Shown here piece after piece: positions 24,001 through 32,642 of a DNA stretch of 64,000 bases (its first letter is position 1; each line of letters starts with the position of its first letter). This DNA comes from an uncultured Rhodospirillales bacterium. GTDB taxonomy: Bacteria; Pseudomonadota; Alphaproteobacteria; ATCC43930; CGMCC-115725. The position numbers and the translations under genes were made by a program. The notes under the pieces were generated by a model, which had not been told where the DNA came from, made no database searches, and was given only the letters and a program-made list of their open reading frames with translations. Location: contig CAIJOA010000039.1 of NCBI GenBank assembly GCA_903822185.1, positions 1 through 64,000 of the forward strand, written 5' to 3'.

Positions 24001-25241
24001 GCGACGGAGCCCATCGTCTCCGCAAATTGATGAGCCGCCTGGTCTTTGAGCATGGCGCCGAAAGCGGCGAAGAGTTTACGCATCTGCGGGACTTTGTACG
24101 GATAGATCGAGGGTGAATCCATGAGATGCACGATCATTGCGATGTCCGCCTCGAAGAGCAAGAGCTTGCCATCAGAACTTTGCGCGCAGTCGATCCCGAA
24201 ATAGTCGAGACCGATCTTTTCGGCAAGCCCTGCCAGCGCCTTTCGGTGACGATGCGCGAATTCGGTATCGAACCCGGTCATGAAGCGTTCTTCTTCCGCC
24301 TTCTTGGCCCCGCTCTCGCCCATACCGGCGTTCAGGTAATAGATCATCCATTGATCGGCGATCGCCATGTGGCAGGCGAATGGCTGACCGGCGATGAAGA
24401 CGATGCGGTATTTGCGGAACAGACCATCCGGGCTGCGATAGTCGATGAAGCGCGAGATCGAAAAGCCGCGTTCCGGCCGTTCTTCGAGATACGCCGCAAC
24501 AGCGGCTTCGTCGTCGAGCTTCTTCAAACCATGACCGGCATGCGAGCCAATCGGACGGGCGATCAGCGGGAATGCGCCGTCGGCCAAATGCGTCTTCAAC
24601 GGTACTTTGCCGGAACCGATCGCGGCGAAGCTGGTCCGGTCGATGCGCACCGTCATCGGCATGATGAGGCCGCTGACAGGTTTGACGACGCGATGCAGGT
24701 TTTCGCGGGAGAGCTTGGCAATCTGGTCGGGATGATTGAGCACCGGCTTCGGCCAGCGTTTGATCAGGCCGGCGATGATGTCGAGCGAAGCCCGGTTCTC
24801 ATCGCTTTCGCACGCGGTCACGATCGCAAGATCATGTTCGGGAATTTCATCGGGAAGGGTGGCACCAGGTACGACATAAAGTGTCGTGAGCGAAATGTCG
24901 GATTCCTCGAGAAGAAATTCGAGCGGCGTGTTGTTGCCGATATCGCCAGGCGCGGCGAAAGCGAGAAGCCGCAAAGAGGGGGTAGGTGCGACGCACGGCG
25001 CATGAAAAATCGTGCGCAAGCGCAACGCTTCGGATTGCCGGGCGAGGCCATCGGGAACATTGCCGAAAAGCTGCTCGATGGTCGAAAGATCCATCAAGGC
25101 GGCGGCATTCTCCGGCTCGAAGATATATTTATCGAGCAGCTGACTATGAAGCGGTCCGAGATCGACGCCTTCGAAAGCGAGCTTCGACAGTTTCGCGACG
25201 CCAAGCGGCGTATCGGACGGCTGTTGCCAGGTAATGTTCAT
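23997..25241 (-). CDS. ATP-grasp ligase-like protein with TPR-like N-terminus
   Basis: A 414-residue protein. The N-terminal 80 residues look like a single tetratricopeptide-type helix pair (ENAAALMDLSTIEQLFGN, DGLARQSEALRLRTIF). A pre-ATP-grasp domain follows, then an ATP-grasp domain: glycine-rich loop LIARPIGSHAGHGL (about 227-239), KYRIVFIAGQPFACHMAI (about 277-294), and metal ligands D351 and E364 in YFGIDCAQSSDGKLLLFEAD. Such enzymes join a carboxylate to an amine or thiol through an acyl phosphate. Overlaps both neighbours by ATGA. I recognise the fold but no named function. Confidence 0.8.
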   Translation of the reverse strand: MNITWQQPSDTPLGVAKLSKLAFEGVDLGPLHSQLLDKYIFEPENAAALMDLSTIEQLFGNVPDGLARQSEALRLRTIFHAPCVAPTPSLRLLAFAAPGDIGNNTPLEFLLEESDISLTTLYVVPGATLPDEIPEHDLAIVTACESDENRASLDIIAGLIKRWPKPVLNHPDQIAKLSRENLHRVVKPVSGLIMPMTVRIDRTSFAAIGSGKVPLKTHLADGAFPLIARPIGSHAGHGLKKLDDEAAVAAYLEERPERGFSISRFIDYRSPDGLFRKYRIVFIAGQPFACHMAIADQWMIYYLNAGMGESGAKKAEEERFMTGFDTEFAHRHRKALAGLAEKIGLDYFGIDCAQSSDGKLLLFEADIAMIVHLMDSPSIYPYKVPQMRKLFAAFGAMLKDQAAHQFAETMGSVA

Positions 25242-26857
25242 GCGGCGCTCACTTGATAGGAAGGTGCGAAGGTTGGTTGGGTGTATGCGGATTCGACGAT
25301 GTCGAAGTAACGAACAAGGAGGCTGATCTTTTCGATGATGGCGCGGACCTGATCGAACTCGGCACGCAGTTTCTCGCGGCTCTCGACGAAATCACCAGAC
25401 CAGCTTTCCGAGACGAAGCGCGCGCCAGCGCTGATGCGTAAGGCGCCGAAGGAGCCACCGTGTCCATCGGCGACGGCAACCGGCTGTCCGATATGGCAAC
25501 GGCGCGCGGCCAAGATGCGCAACGTCGGCGGGAGGATCGAGGGCAATATTCCGGATACGTCGTCATTGAGCGCGCGGTATATCAAACCAGCATTGCGGTT
25601 CGACATCCGCACGCCTTTATGCACGAGAAAGAACGGGAAGATCGTGCGGGCGGAAAATTCTTCGTCATTCGACAGATGAAGCGGCAAAGGCAGTGCTTTG
25701 AGGCAAGGCTCGGCCTCGATAAGACAGGGCAGCGTCTCGGCGAATTGTTCGAGCGCCAAGGTGCGAAAACTCGCCGGCGCTTCGTAATAAGCGCGCATTT
25801 CTTCGAGCGCGGACACCCAGCGCAGCCAGCTGCCGATATTGCCGCCGAACGGCAATCCGGCGCGGACACCGGCGAAAGAACGCGGCCAGTCGGCGCGGCA
25901 GGTGTAAGCATGTAGCCCTTCCGGCACCCGGTCCAGCGACGCGCAACGCGCCGCCAGTTCCCTTGGCACCAGCAGCGCACCGCTGAACGGCGCGCCGGTG
26001 AAGAATTTCGAACCGGTGATCAGCACCATGAAGCCTTGGGCGAGATAGTTCTTCAGCCGCGTGCGGCTCAAGCGCGCCTGGCAGGCGTCGATGACGATCT
26101 GGACCTTGCCGTCGGCGGATGCCGCAATTTTTTGCAGACATTCGTCGCTGGGCGAACGTAGGCCGAATTTTGAACTATCCATCGCAAAGAGAACGACATG
26201 CTTGCCGTCGGCGACAGCGCGGCCGACCGTATAGCGGATGTCGTCATCGACTTGGCTGACCGGGCGTAGCGCGCCAAAATCATCGCGCATCGACACCGAC
26301 GCCATATGGAGGCGGTCGGCGAGACCGAGCATCGGTTCGCCGCGGCTGACGACAGCGCCTTGCGCGGTGGCGTTATTGAAATGACGGCCGCTGGTCGCGA
26401 AGGCCGCGCCGCTGCCGGTTTCGTCGGCGGCCGCGATCATGCTCATCAATGGCGTGCCGAGCAGCGCGCGGCTGAGATAAAGCGCATGAAGTTGTGAATC
26501 GGTACCCGATGGCGAGAACACGATCTCGCAGCCGGTATCTTCGATATCGAGGACGGCTTTGATGCCGTCGCGCAACGCTTCGACCTGGGCATCAAAAGCG
26601 CTGTCGAAATTCGTCTCCGACGCCTCGCGCAACAAGGTACGGCGCGCGGCAGATGCGGCGGCATAAGCACGGCTGGAAATCGAGGTTGCCGTCGATGAGG
26701 CGAAGGTGAAAGCTTCAAGCCTTGGAAAAGGCCGACAGCCATAACCGTTGAGCTGCGTCTGCGGATCGAGATTGAGCCGCGTATCGCCGCCGCCGGCAAG
26801 CAACTGCTCCAGCGGCACGGACAGCGCATGAAGAGGGTCGAAGGCACGGAGATTCAT
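25238..26857 (-). CDS. Uncharacterised fold-type I PLP enzyme (aminotransferase class V-like)
   Basis: 539 residues. The probable PLP lysine is K284 in ITGSKFFTGAPFSGALL, with D257 in IVIDACQARLS as the pyridine-nitrogen aspartate and a glycine/serine phosphate loop at SPSGTDSQLHALYLS (about 115-129). This matches the class V aminotransferase/lyase fold, but the length and flanks are unlike named members. The family may carry out transamination, elimination or condensation; not determinable here. Start ATG 26857; its stop overlaps the ATP-grasp start (ATGA). It is 59 nt behind the MFS transporter gene. Confidence 0.8.
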   Translation of the reverse strand: MNLRAFDPLHALSVPLEQLLAGGGDTRLNLDPQTQLNGYGCRPFPRLEAFTFASSTATSISSRAYAAASAARRTLLREASETNFDSAFDAQVEALRDGIKAVLDIEDTGCEIVFSPSGTDSQLHALYLSRALLGTPLMSMIAAADETGSGAAFATSGRHFNNATAQGAVVSRGEPMLGLADRLHMASVSMRDDFGALRPVSQVDDDIRYTVGRAVADGKHVVLFAMDSSKFGLRSPSDECLQKIAASADGKVQIVIDACQARLSRTRLKNYLAQGFMVLITGSKFFTGAPFSGALLVPRELAARCASLDRVPEGLHAYTCRADWPRSFAGVRAGLPFGGNIGSWLRWVSALEEMRAYYEAPASFRTLALEQFAETLPCLIEAEPCLKALPLPLHLSNDEEFSARTIFPFFLVHKGVRMSNRNAGLIYRALNDDVSGILPSILPPTLRILAARRCHIGQPVAVADGHGGSFGALRISAGARFVSESWSGDFVESREKLRAEFDQVRAIIEKISLLVRYFDIVESAYTQPTFAPSYQVSAA

Positions 26858-26916
26858 CGGGACGGACCATGCTGAAATACAGCCTGTATGGTCGCGCCAT
26901 TATGGTTAAGCGGGAG

Positions 26917-28089
26917 TTAAACCCGCCGCCGTAACAGCGCCGCCGCCGCAAATCCCAATGTCCCGACCAGCACGCCAACGAGAACAAATAGGGTCTGAAA
27001 CCCAAAAGAGTGCGAAACCGCCCCGGCAAAGACCGGCCCGACCCCCTGCCCCAGGAACATCGCTGCCGAAAAAAGCGCGAAGGTCGAGCCGCGCGCGGCC
27101 GGGGCCAATTCGGTCGCCCGCGCCTGGAAGGTGTTGTGCATCATGTAAAAGCCGAAGCCGGCGAAGATGAAAAAGAACGCCACACCGGCCGGGCCCATCG
27201 GAATGGCAATGACGAGATAGGACAAACCCGCCATCAGCCCGCCGACCCGCAGCATGTTCCATTGGCCGAGATATTTGATCATCTTGCGAACGACAGAGCC
27301 GTAGATGACACCGCCGACGGCGAAGCCCGCCAATGCGATACCGGCGGCGACCGGCCCATCCGATCCACGCTCGATCAGCATCGCGCCGACGAACGGAAAG
27401 ACGCAGAAGAAAAACATGCCTTCGGCAAAGACCGCGCTGAAGACGATGTAGGTGCTGTTGTTCGAGAGCACGAGGCGATAGCCGTCGATCGCGCCGCCCA
27501 GCGTCAGCGGCAACGTCTTATCGGATTTGCTGTCGAGATACCGAAACAGAATGAAGCAGGTGATCACCGTGATCACCGTGACCACGTCGAAAACGACACG
27601 CCAGCCGAAATAGGCGGCGATCAGCCCCGACACCGTCGCGCCGAACATCTGGCCGAAGATCGAGGCGACGAGAAAGCGGCTGGCCGCGACCTGGCGTTCG
27701 GCCAGCGGCGTGCGGTCGCCGATCAACGCGAGCCCGACCGGAAAGATGCCGCCCGAGACGATACCGGCGATGATGCGCGACACCATCATCGTCCAGTAAT
27801 TCGGCGCGACCGACGCCAGGGCGACCGAGAAAGCCAGCACGGCGAGGCAAATCTTGATGATGCGCGCCTTGCTGTAGGCATCGCCGATCGGCCCGAGGAT
27901 CGGCTGCATCGCTGCATAAGGCAGGCCATAGGCCGACACCAGCAGTGCGGCCTGCCGCACCGTGATATCGAAATCACCCGCCACCATCGTCAATATCGGA
28001 TCGAACGACCGATACGAGATCGAGCCGGCGAAGGCCGCAAAGCAGAGAACGAGGATCAGTCCCACAGGGGGCTCCGCATCAGGAGCCAT
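26917..28089 (-). CDS. MFS transporter, probable exporter
   Basis: About 390 residues with 12 predicted membrane segments; the MFS loop 2-3 motif appears in modified form (GPIGDAYSKARIIK). Located first in the operon with the PLP/ATP-grasp/decarboxylase genes, so export of their product is the likely role (inference). The open frame extends about 77 codons upstream into non-hydrophobic, unconserved-looking sequence; I chose ATG 28089 (MAPDAEPPVGLILVLC). A GTG eight codons further in, with GGAG 6 nt upstream, is an alternative start. Confidence 0.85.
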   Translation of the reverse strand: MAPDAEPPVGLILVLCFAAFAGSISYRSFDPILTMVAGDFDITVRQAALLVSAYGLPYAAMQPILGPIGDAYSKARIIKICLAVLAFSVALASVAPNYWTMMVSRIIAGIVSGGIFPVGLALIGDRTPLAERQVAASRFLVASIFGQMFGATVSGLIAAYFGWRVVFDVVTVITVITCFILFRYLDSKSDKTLPLTLGGAIDGYRLVLSNNSTYIVFSAVFAEGMFFFCVFPFVGAMLIERGSDGPVAAGIALAGFAVGGVIYGSVVRKMIKYLGQWNMLRVGGLMAGLSYLVIAIPMGPAGVAFFFIFAGFGFYMMHNTFQARATELAPAARGSTFALFSAAMFLGQGVGPVFAGAVSHSFGFQTLFVLVGVLVGTLGFAAAALLRRRV

Positions 28090-28147
28090 CCTCTTCGGCG
28101 GATTTCCGCCCTCGGTCAAGCCACAAACCCGCACACCGCCTTTGACC

Positions 28148-28176
28148 TTGGCGCGGGTCGCGGACCCCCATATGAT
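28148..28176 (+). promoter_or_regulatory. Sigma-70-type promoter for the tandem binding-protein genes
   Basis: TTGGCG (28148-28153), 17-nt spacer, TATGAT (28171-28176), ending 40 nt before the first binding-protein ATG, which has a strong GGGGAGG ribosome site. Spacing is ideal; -35 matches 4 of 6. Confidence 0.42.
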
Positions 28177-28216
28177 TTGCCCCAAGACAAATGAAAAAGC
28201 GTCCGGGGAGGAAATT

Positions 28217-29233
28217 ATGAAACATCGCGCCTGCGCTGTAATCGGTCTCGCTTTGTTGGCTGGGATCACGGCCGCCGCACCGTTACGGGCGGAAGACGCC
28301 AAGCTCGAAGACGTCACCATGTCGGTGCCGACCTTCAGCCTCGCCTATACGCTCGAATTCCTCAATCAGGACATGGGCTTTTACGCCAAGCACGGCGTAA
28401 GAGTGAAAACGGTTCAGATCGAGGGCCTGGGCACGATCAACGCCGTCATCTCGGGCAGCGTCGATTTCGGCCAGCCTTCGGGTGCGTCCCTCACCCGCGC
28501 GGCGGCGCGCGGACAGCGGCTCCTCGCCATTGTCGAGATATTGGGCCATCCAAGCGCTCAGGTCGTGCTACGCAAAGAGATTGCCGAAAAGGCGGGGTTC
28601 GACCCGAAGGCGCCGCTCGAAAAGCGTGCGCAGGTCCTGAAAGGCCGAACCATGGGCGTCGATGGCGTCAATTCGGTGCTGCATGCCATGATGATGATCG
28701 CGGCGAAGCGCGGCGGTTTCAGTCCCGACGACATCCATCTCGGCATCATGGTTGCTCCGAGCATGAACCCGGCCTTCGAGACCAAGCAGATCGACGGTTT
28801 CGTCGGCGCCCTGCCCTGGACGCTGCAGCCGGTTCTCAATGGTTCGGCCGTGCTGGTGGTCAGCGGCCCCGATGGCGATCCCGGCGACCTGACGAATCTC
28901 GCCAACACGATCGTTCTGACCAAGCCCGAGACCTGCGAAAAGCGTAAGTCCGTCTGCATGGGCATCGGTCATGCCTTCGCCGAAGCCTCCGCTTTTCTTC
29001 ACGCGCATCCCGACGAAGCGGCGGCGATCGTGAAAAAACGCTTTCCTACCCTCGACGACAAGCTCTACGCGGCAGCCTTTGCGACGACGATGAAGATCAC
29101 GCCGAACCCGCCCGTCCCGACGAAAGAATCCATCGAGAATACCGACGTCTATAACGTCGCCGCCGGGTTGATGAAGCCTGAGGAAAAACTGTCCTCTTAC
29201 GACGGACTTTATACCGACCAATACGTCAAATAA
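28217..29233 (+). CDS. ABC transporter substrate-binding protein (NitT/TauT type), tandem copy 1
   Basis: A 338-residue periplasmic binding protein with a cleavable signal peptide (MKHRACAVIGLALLAGITAAA...LRAED). The fold is that of the NMT1/SsuA/TauA group: VSFG-like segment SVDFGQPSGASLTRAAARGQ and LKGRTMGVDGVNS. A cysteine pair (ETCEKRKSVC) probably forms a disulfide. Followed by two close paralogues in the same direction (gaps of 11 and 18 nt). The earlier in-frame start is rejected because the signal peptide and GGGGAGG ribosome site fix ATG 28217. Confidence 0.9.
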   Translation: MKHRACAVIGLALLAGITAAAPLRAEDAKLEDVTMSVPTFSLAYTLEFLNQDMGFYAKHGVRVKTVQIEGLGTINAVISGSVDFGQPSGASLTRAAARGQRLLAIVEILGHPSAQVVLRKEIAEKAGFDPKAPLEKRAQVLKGRTMGVDGVNSVLHAMMMIAAKRGGFSPDDIHLGIMVAPSMNPAFETKQIDGFVGALPWTLQPVLNGSAVLVVSGPDGDPGDLTNLANTIVLTKPETCEKRKSVCMGIGHAFAEASAFLHAHPDEAAAIVKKRFPTLDDKLYAAAFATTMKITPNPPVPTKESIENTDVYNVAAGLMKPEEKLSSYDGLYTDQYVK

Positions 29234-29244
29234 GGGGACAGGCG

Positions 29245-30255
29245 ATGCCTTTCATCCGAAAGAGTGTCGGCATCGTCATCCTCGTCATGTCCATGATCGG
29301 CATGGCCTGTGCCGAGGAAGCCAAGCTCGACGACGTCACAATGGCGATCCCGACCTTCAGCCTCGCTTTCGCGCATGAATATCTCAACCAGGACGCCGGC
29401 TTTTATAAAAAGCACGGACTGAACGTGAAGACGGTTCAGCTCGATGGGCTGACGACGATCAATGCGGTGATTTCCGGCAGCATCGATTTCGGCCAGGCGT
29501 CGGGTTCTTCACTGACGCGCGCGGCGGCGAAAGGTCAAAAGCTGCTGGCGCTCGCCTTGCTCAACGATCACCCCAGCACACAGGTGGTGTTGCGCAGCGA
29601 ACTTCTCGACAAAGCCGGCTTCGATCCGAAAGCGCCGCTGGCGCAACGCGCCTTGACCCTGAAGGGCCGGACGCTCGGCATGGCCGGGGTCAATTCGGTG
29701 CTCTACACCTATGTTTTGCTGATCGCGAAGCGGGCCGGCTTCGGTCCGGACGATATGCATCTCGGCGTCATTCCGCCACCCGACATGAATGCAGCGTTTC
29801 AGCGAAAGCAGATCGACGGTTTCGCCAATGCCGTGCCTTGGACGCTGATGCCAGTCGTCAGCGGCGACGCCAGGATCGTCTCGGCCGGCGATGACGGCGA
29901 TCTACCAGATCTTCTGCCCTTCGGGAGTTCGGTGGTGCTGACCCGGCCCGAAACATGCGTAAAGCGACGGCCGGTGTGCGCCGCCATCGGCAAGGCCTTT
30001 GTCGAGGCTGCCGCCTTCATGCACGACCGTCCCGACGAAGCCATGGCAGTGTTGAAAAAGCGTTTCCCGACGCTCGACGACAAGCTCTTCGCGGCGTCGT
30101 TCCAGATGGCGCGCAAGACGTTTCCGTCACCACCGACACCGAGCGCTAAAGCCTTCGAGAATGCAGACCGTTACAATGTCGAGGCCGGGCTGATGAAGTC
30201 GGAAGAGATGCTGGCTTCCTACAAAGATCTCTTCACCACCGAATTCTTGAAATAA
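29245..30255 (+). CDS. ABC transporter substrate-binding protein, tandem copy 2
   Basis: A 336-residue paralogue of the preceding protein, with its own signal peptide (SVGIVILVMSMIGMACAEE). Shared landmarks: DDVTMAIPTFSLAFAHEYLNQD, INAVISGSIDFGQASGSSL, KQIDGFANAVPWTL and the cysteine pair ETCVKRRPVC. Differences concentrate in the binding-loop regions (PDMNAAFQRK; DDGDLPDLLPF), suggesting a different but related ligand. Ribosome site AAGGGGAC. Confidence 0.9.
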   Translation: MPFIRKSVGIVILVMSMIGMACAEEAKLDDVTMAIPTFSLAFAHEYLNQDAGFYKKHGLNVKTVQLDGLTTINAVISGSIDFGQASGSSLTRAAAKGQKLLALALLNDHPSTQVVLRSELLDKAGFDPKAPLAQRALTLKGRTLGMAGVNSVLYTYVLLIAKRAGFGPDDMHLGVIPPPDMNAAFQRKQIDGFANAVPWTLMPVVSGDARIVSAGDDGDLPDLLPFGSSVVLTRPETCVKRRPVCAAIGKAFVEAAAFMHDRPDEAMAVLKKRFPTLDDKLFAASFQMARKTFPSPPTPSAKAFENADRYNVEAGLMKSEEMLASYKDLFTTEFLK

Positions 30256-30273
30256 TAAGAGGAGGATACCGCC

Positions 30274-31278
30274 ATGAAGTTCTGCACCCTCGCGACTGCC
30301 ACCGTCGCGCTTATGCTGGGCACGGCACAATCGCACGCACAGCCGATGCAAGATTCGACCATGGCTATTCCGGTCTATAGCCTCGGCTTCATGCTCGAGA
30401 TGTATGCCCAGGACATGCAGCTTTATCAAAAGCATGGCGTGAACATGAAGCTCAATGAGATCGCCGGGTTGGGCACGATCAACGCGTTGATCGCCGGCAG
30501 CGTCGATTTCGGTCAGCCGTCAGGCGTGTCGTTGGTCCGCGCAGCGTCGAAAGGCCAACCGCTGCTCGCCATTGTCGAATTGACCAGCCGCATCGTCGTT
30601 CAAGTCGTCATCCGCAAGGACGTCGCCGAAAAGGCCGGCTTCGATCCCAAGGCGCCCTTGGAAAAACGCGTACAGGTATTGAAAGGCCACGCCATCGCCG
30701 TCGAATCCGTCAATTCGATCATCGACGCTTATCTCGGCCTGCTCGCCAAGAAAGGCGGCTTCAGTCATGACGACATCAATGTACCAGTGATGCAGCCGCC
30801 GAACATGATCGCTGCCTTCAACGCGAAGCAGATCGACGGTTACGCTATGTCATTGCCCTGGACGCAAATCCCGGTGGTCAGTGGCGAGGCGGTCATGGTG
30901 GCGAGCGGTCCCGACGGCGACACGATCGGACTCGATCCTTTCACCAACACGGTCGTTGCGACGAAACCCGAAACCTGCGCGAAAAAGCCCGGTCTTTGCG
31001 AAGCGGTCGGCGCGACATTCGTCGAAGCGGCGGCGATGATGCACGCGCACCCCGACGAAGCCGAGGCGCTTTTGAAGAAACGTTTCCCACAGCTCGACGA
31101 AAAGGTCTTTCACGCCGCGTTCCAGACGGAGCTGAAAATGACCCCGACTTTCCCCGCGCCCACAGCAAAGGGGATAGAGAACACCGACAATTACAATGTG
31201 GCGGCGGGCCTGATGAAGCCGGAAGACAAGCTGCCTTCCTACGACAAGCTGTTCACCGACAAATATCTGAAGCCTTAA
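30274..31278 (+). CDS. ABC transporter substrate-binding protein, tandem copy 3
   Basis: A 334-residue third paralogue with signal peptide (MKFCTLATATVALMLGTAQSHA). Same landmarks: DSTMAIPVYSLGFMLEMYAQD, NALIAGSVDFGQPSGVSL, KQIDGYAMSLPWTQ and ETCAKKPGLC. GGAGG ribosome site. No permease or ATPase gene follows on this strand; the nearest transporter genes are on the opposite strand at 31827-34232 and are the natural partners. Confidence 0.9.
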   Translation: MKFCTLATATVALMLGTAQSHAQPMQDSTMAIPVYSLGFMLEMYAQDMQLYQKHGVNMKLNEIAGLGTINALIAGSVDFGQPSGVSLVRAASKGQPLLAIVELTSRIVVQVVIRKDVAEKAGFDPKAPLEKRVQVLKGHAIAVESVNSIIDAYLGLLAKKGGFSHDDINVPVMQPPNMIAAFNAKQIDGYAMSLPWTQIPVVSGEAVMVASGPDGDTIGLDPFTNTVVATKPETCAKKPGLCEAVGATFVEAAAMMHAHPDEAEALLKKRFPQLDEKVFHAAFQTELKMTPTFPAPTAKGIENTDNYNVAAGLMKPEDKLPSYDKLFTDKYLKP

Positions 31279-31293
31279 CGACGAAACCGCATG

Positions 31294-31322
31294 AGCCACG
31301 AAGGCAACACGCCTTCGTGGCT
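31294..31322. terminator. Strong hairpin between convergent genes
   Basis: Arms AGCCACGAAGGC and GCCTTCGTGGCT (12 perfect pairs) around AACAC, 15 nt after the third binding-protein stop and touching the stop of the convergent small gene. No T-run follows on either strand, so it is either a bidirectional weak terminator or an mRNA 3'-end stabiliser. Confidence 0.45.
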
Positions 31323-31515
31323 AACGGTGATGGCGGGACTGCGGCAGCCTGCCGGCGTGGCGGATTTCGATGAGGCCCGCCTCGAGATCTTCGGCGATAT
31401 CGTCGTAATCCTCGGCCAACCGCTTCAGCAACTCGATCAAATCGGTCTGATGAACGACCGCACATAGTCTGCGCGCATGGGCGGCCTCGCGACGGTAATA
31501 TTCTGAATTTTGCAT
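31321..31515 (-). CDS. Small conserved alphaproteobacterial protein (EYYRREAA type)
   Basis: A 64-residue soluble protein MQNSEYYRREAAHARRLC, then ELLKRLAEDYDDIAEDLEAG and a basic end. The pattern of N-terminal EYYR-A and central DYxDIAEDLE is common among short uncharacterised alphaproteobacterial proteins. ATG 31515 was chosen because the family begins there; an in-frame earlier start adds 16 unrelated residues. Predicted all-helical; function unknown. Confidence 0.75.
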   Translation of the reverse strand: MQNSEYYRREAAHARRLCAVVHQTDLIELLKRLAEDYDDIAEDLEAGLIEIRHAGRLPQSRHHR

Positions 31516-31562
31516 GAGGATAGAACAGCCCGCGCCAATGGCTGGTTCCGCTCCGCCGCGCA

Positions 31563-31727
31563 TTAAGGGTGTTCTTTTATTGCAGGGCTCTTCTTACCCA
31601 GCCCTTTGGGCGACAATTCCGCCGTGGGGTCTTTGTTGTCGTCATCGTGCATGGGCTCGCCCTGCGGGTTGATCAGCCCGCCGCCCGGCTTTTTGAAATC
31701 CTGGGCTTCGTCATGGTCTTCGCGCAT
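31563..31727 (-). CDS. 54-residue acidic hydrophilic protein of unknown function
   Basis: Starts MREDHDEAQDFKKPGGG with GGAGG 6-7 nt before ATG 31727; contains NPQGEPMHDDDNKDPTAEL and ends KSPAIKEHP. Very hydrophilic, rich in D/E/K/P/G, likely disordered. Codon use resembles the neighbours. It lies between the small EYYRREAA gene and the ABC permease, same strand. The good ribosome site and composition favour a real gene. Confidence 0.6.
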   Translation of the reverse strand: MREDHDEAQDFKKPGGGLINPQGEPMHDDDNKDPTAELSPKGLGKKSPAIKEHP

Positions 31728-31826
31728 ATAGGGCCTCCGTTTGCTGACACGGGTTCTACGCGGCAGCAGGCAGAAGGTTCCGGGCGGAAAGAATGATGGG
31801 TCGCGGGCGTTACCGTCCGCGACCTT

Positions 31827-32642
31827 TTAGTGGGACATTTCGCGGTCTTGAGGCCGCCATGCGAGCGCGATGCGCTCCATTTTCTCGACGATGCCGTTGA
31901 TGACCAGCACCAACCCCGTCGCGAGGACAATGCCGGCAAAGACGCCGACCGTGTCCGACAATTCACGCGCATGTTCGATGTAGTAGCCGACGCCCTGTGT
32001 CGAGACGAGGAACTCGCCGACGATGGTCGCGCCGACGGCGCGCGGCAAGGCGACCTTGAGGCCGGAATAGAAGAAGGGCTGCATCGACTTCCAGATGACC
32101 TCACGCGAGATCACCGTTTCATTGGCGCCGAGGATGCGCGCCATGTTGATCAAGCGGCGATCGACGGCGCGGATGCCGGCAAAAGTCGTGATGAAGATGA
32201 CGTAGAACACCATCAGCACGACGATGACGATCTTCGGCGTATCGCCGATGCCGAACCAGAGAATCAGCCAGGGCGCGAGGGCGTATTTCGGGATGCCTTG
32301 CGACCAGAGGACGTAAGGCTCGACCGCTTCGGTCAGGCGATGGGAAAGACGCAGAGCGAAAGGCAGCGCGAGCCCGGCAACGAGGGCGATGACGAAACCG
32401 ATCGCCGAGACGCGCAGCGTCGCCCAAACATGTTGCAGCATCTCGCCGCTGATCGCCATTTCGTAAAGGCGCTGCAGCACCGCCAGCGGCGGGGCGAAAA
32501 AGATCATGCCGAATTCGTCGGCGGACCATTGCCATGCCCACAGCAAGAGCACGGCGAAGAAACACCGGCCCAGGATGATCAGCATGCGCTTGGACAAGAA
32601 CGGTCCTGCCGGCGCGACAACGACTTCCTGGATCGCCGTCAT
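31827..32642 (-). CDS. ABC transporter permease (SsuC/TauC type)
   Basis: A 271-residue inner-membrane permease with about six membrane segments and the BPD-transport EAA loop (ARILGANETVISREVIWKSM followed by PFFYSGLKVALPRAVGA). It belongs to the nitrate/sulfonate/taurine importer group. The start overlaps the ATPase stop by ATGA, so the pair is coupled. Last gene of the transporter block. Confidence 0.93.
   Translation of the reverse strand: MTAIQEVVVAPAGPFLSKRMLIILGRCFFAVLLLWAWQWSADEFGMIFFAPPLAVLQRLYEMAISGEMLQHVWATLRVSAIGFVIALVAGLALPFALRLSHRLTEAVEPYVLWSQGIPKYALAPWLILWFGIGDTPKIVIVVLMVFYVIFITTFAGIRAVDRRLINMARILGANETVISREVIWKSMQPFFYSGLKVALPRAVGATIVGEFLVSTQGVGYYIEHARELSDTVGVFAGIVLATGLVLVINGIVEKMERIALAWRPQDREMSH

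Noticed and set aside
31569-31796. Plus-strand 75-codon frame opposite the small acidic gene
   Set aside because: No ribosome site and unnatural composition; the minus-strand frame has GGAGG and better codon use.
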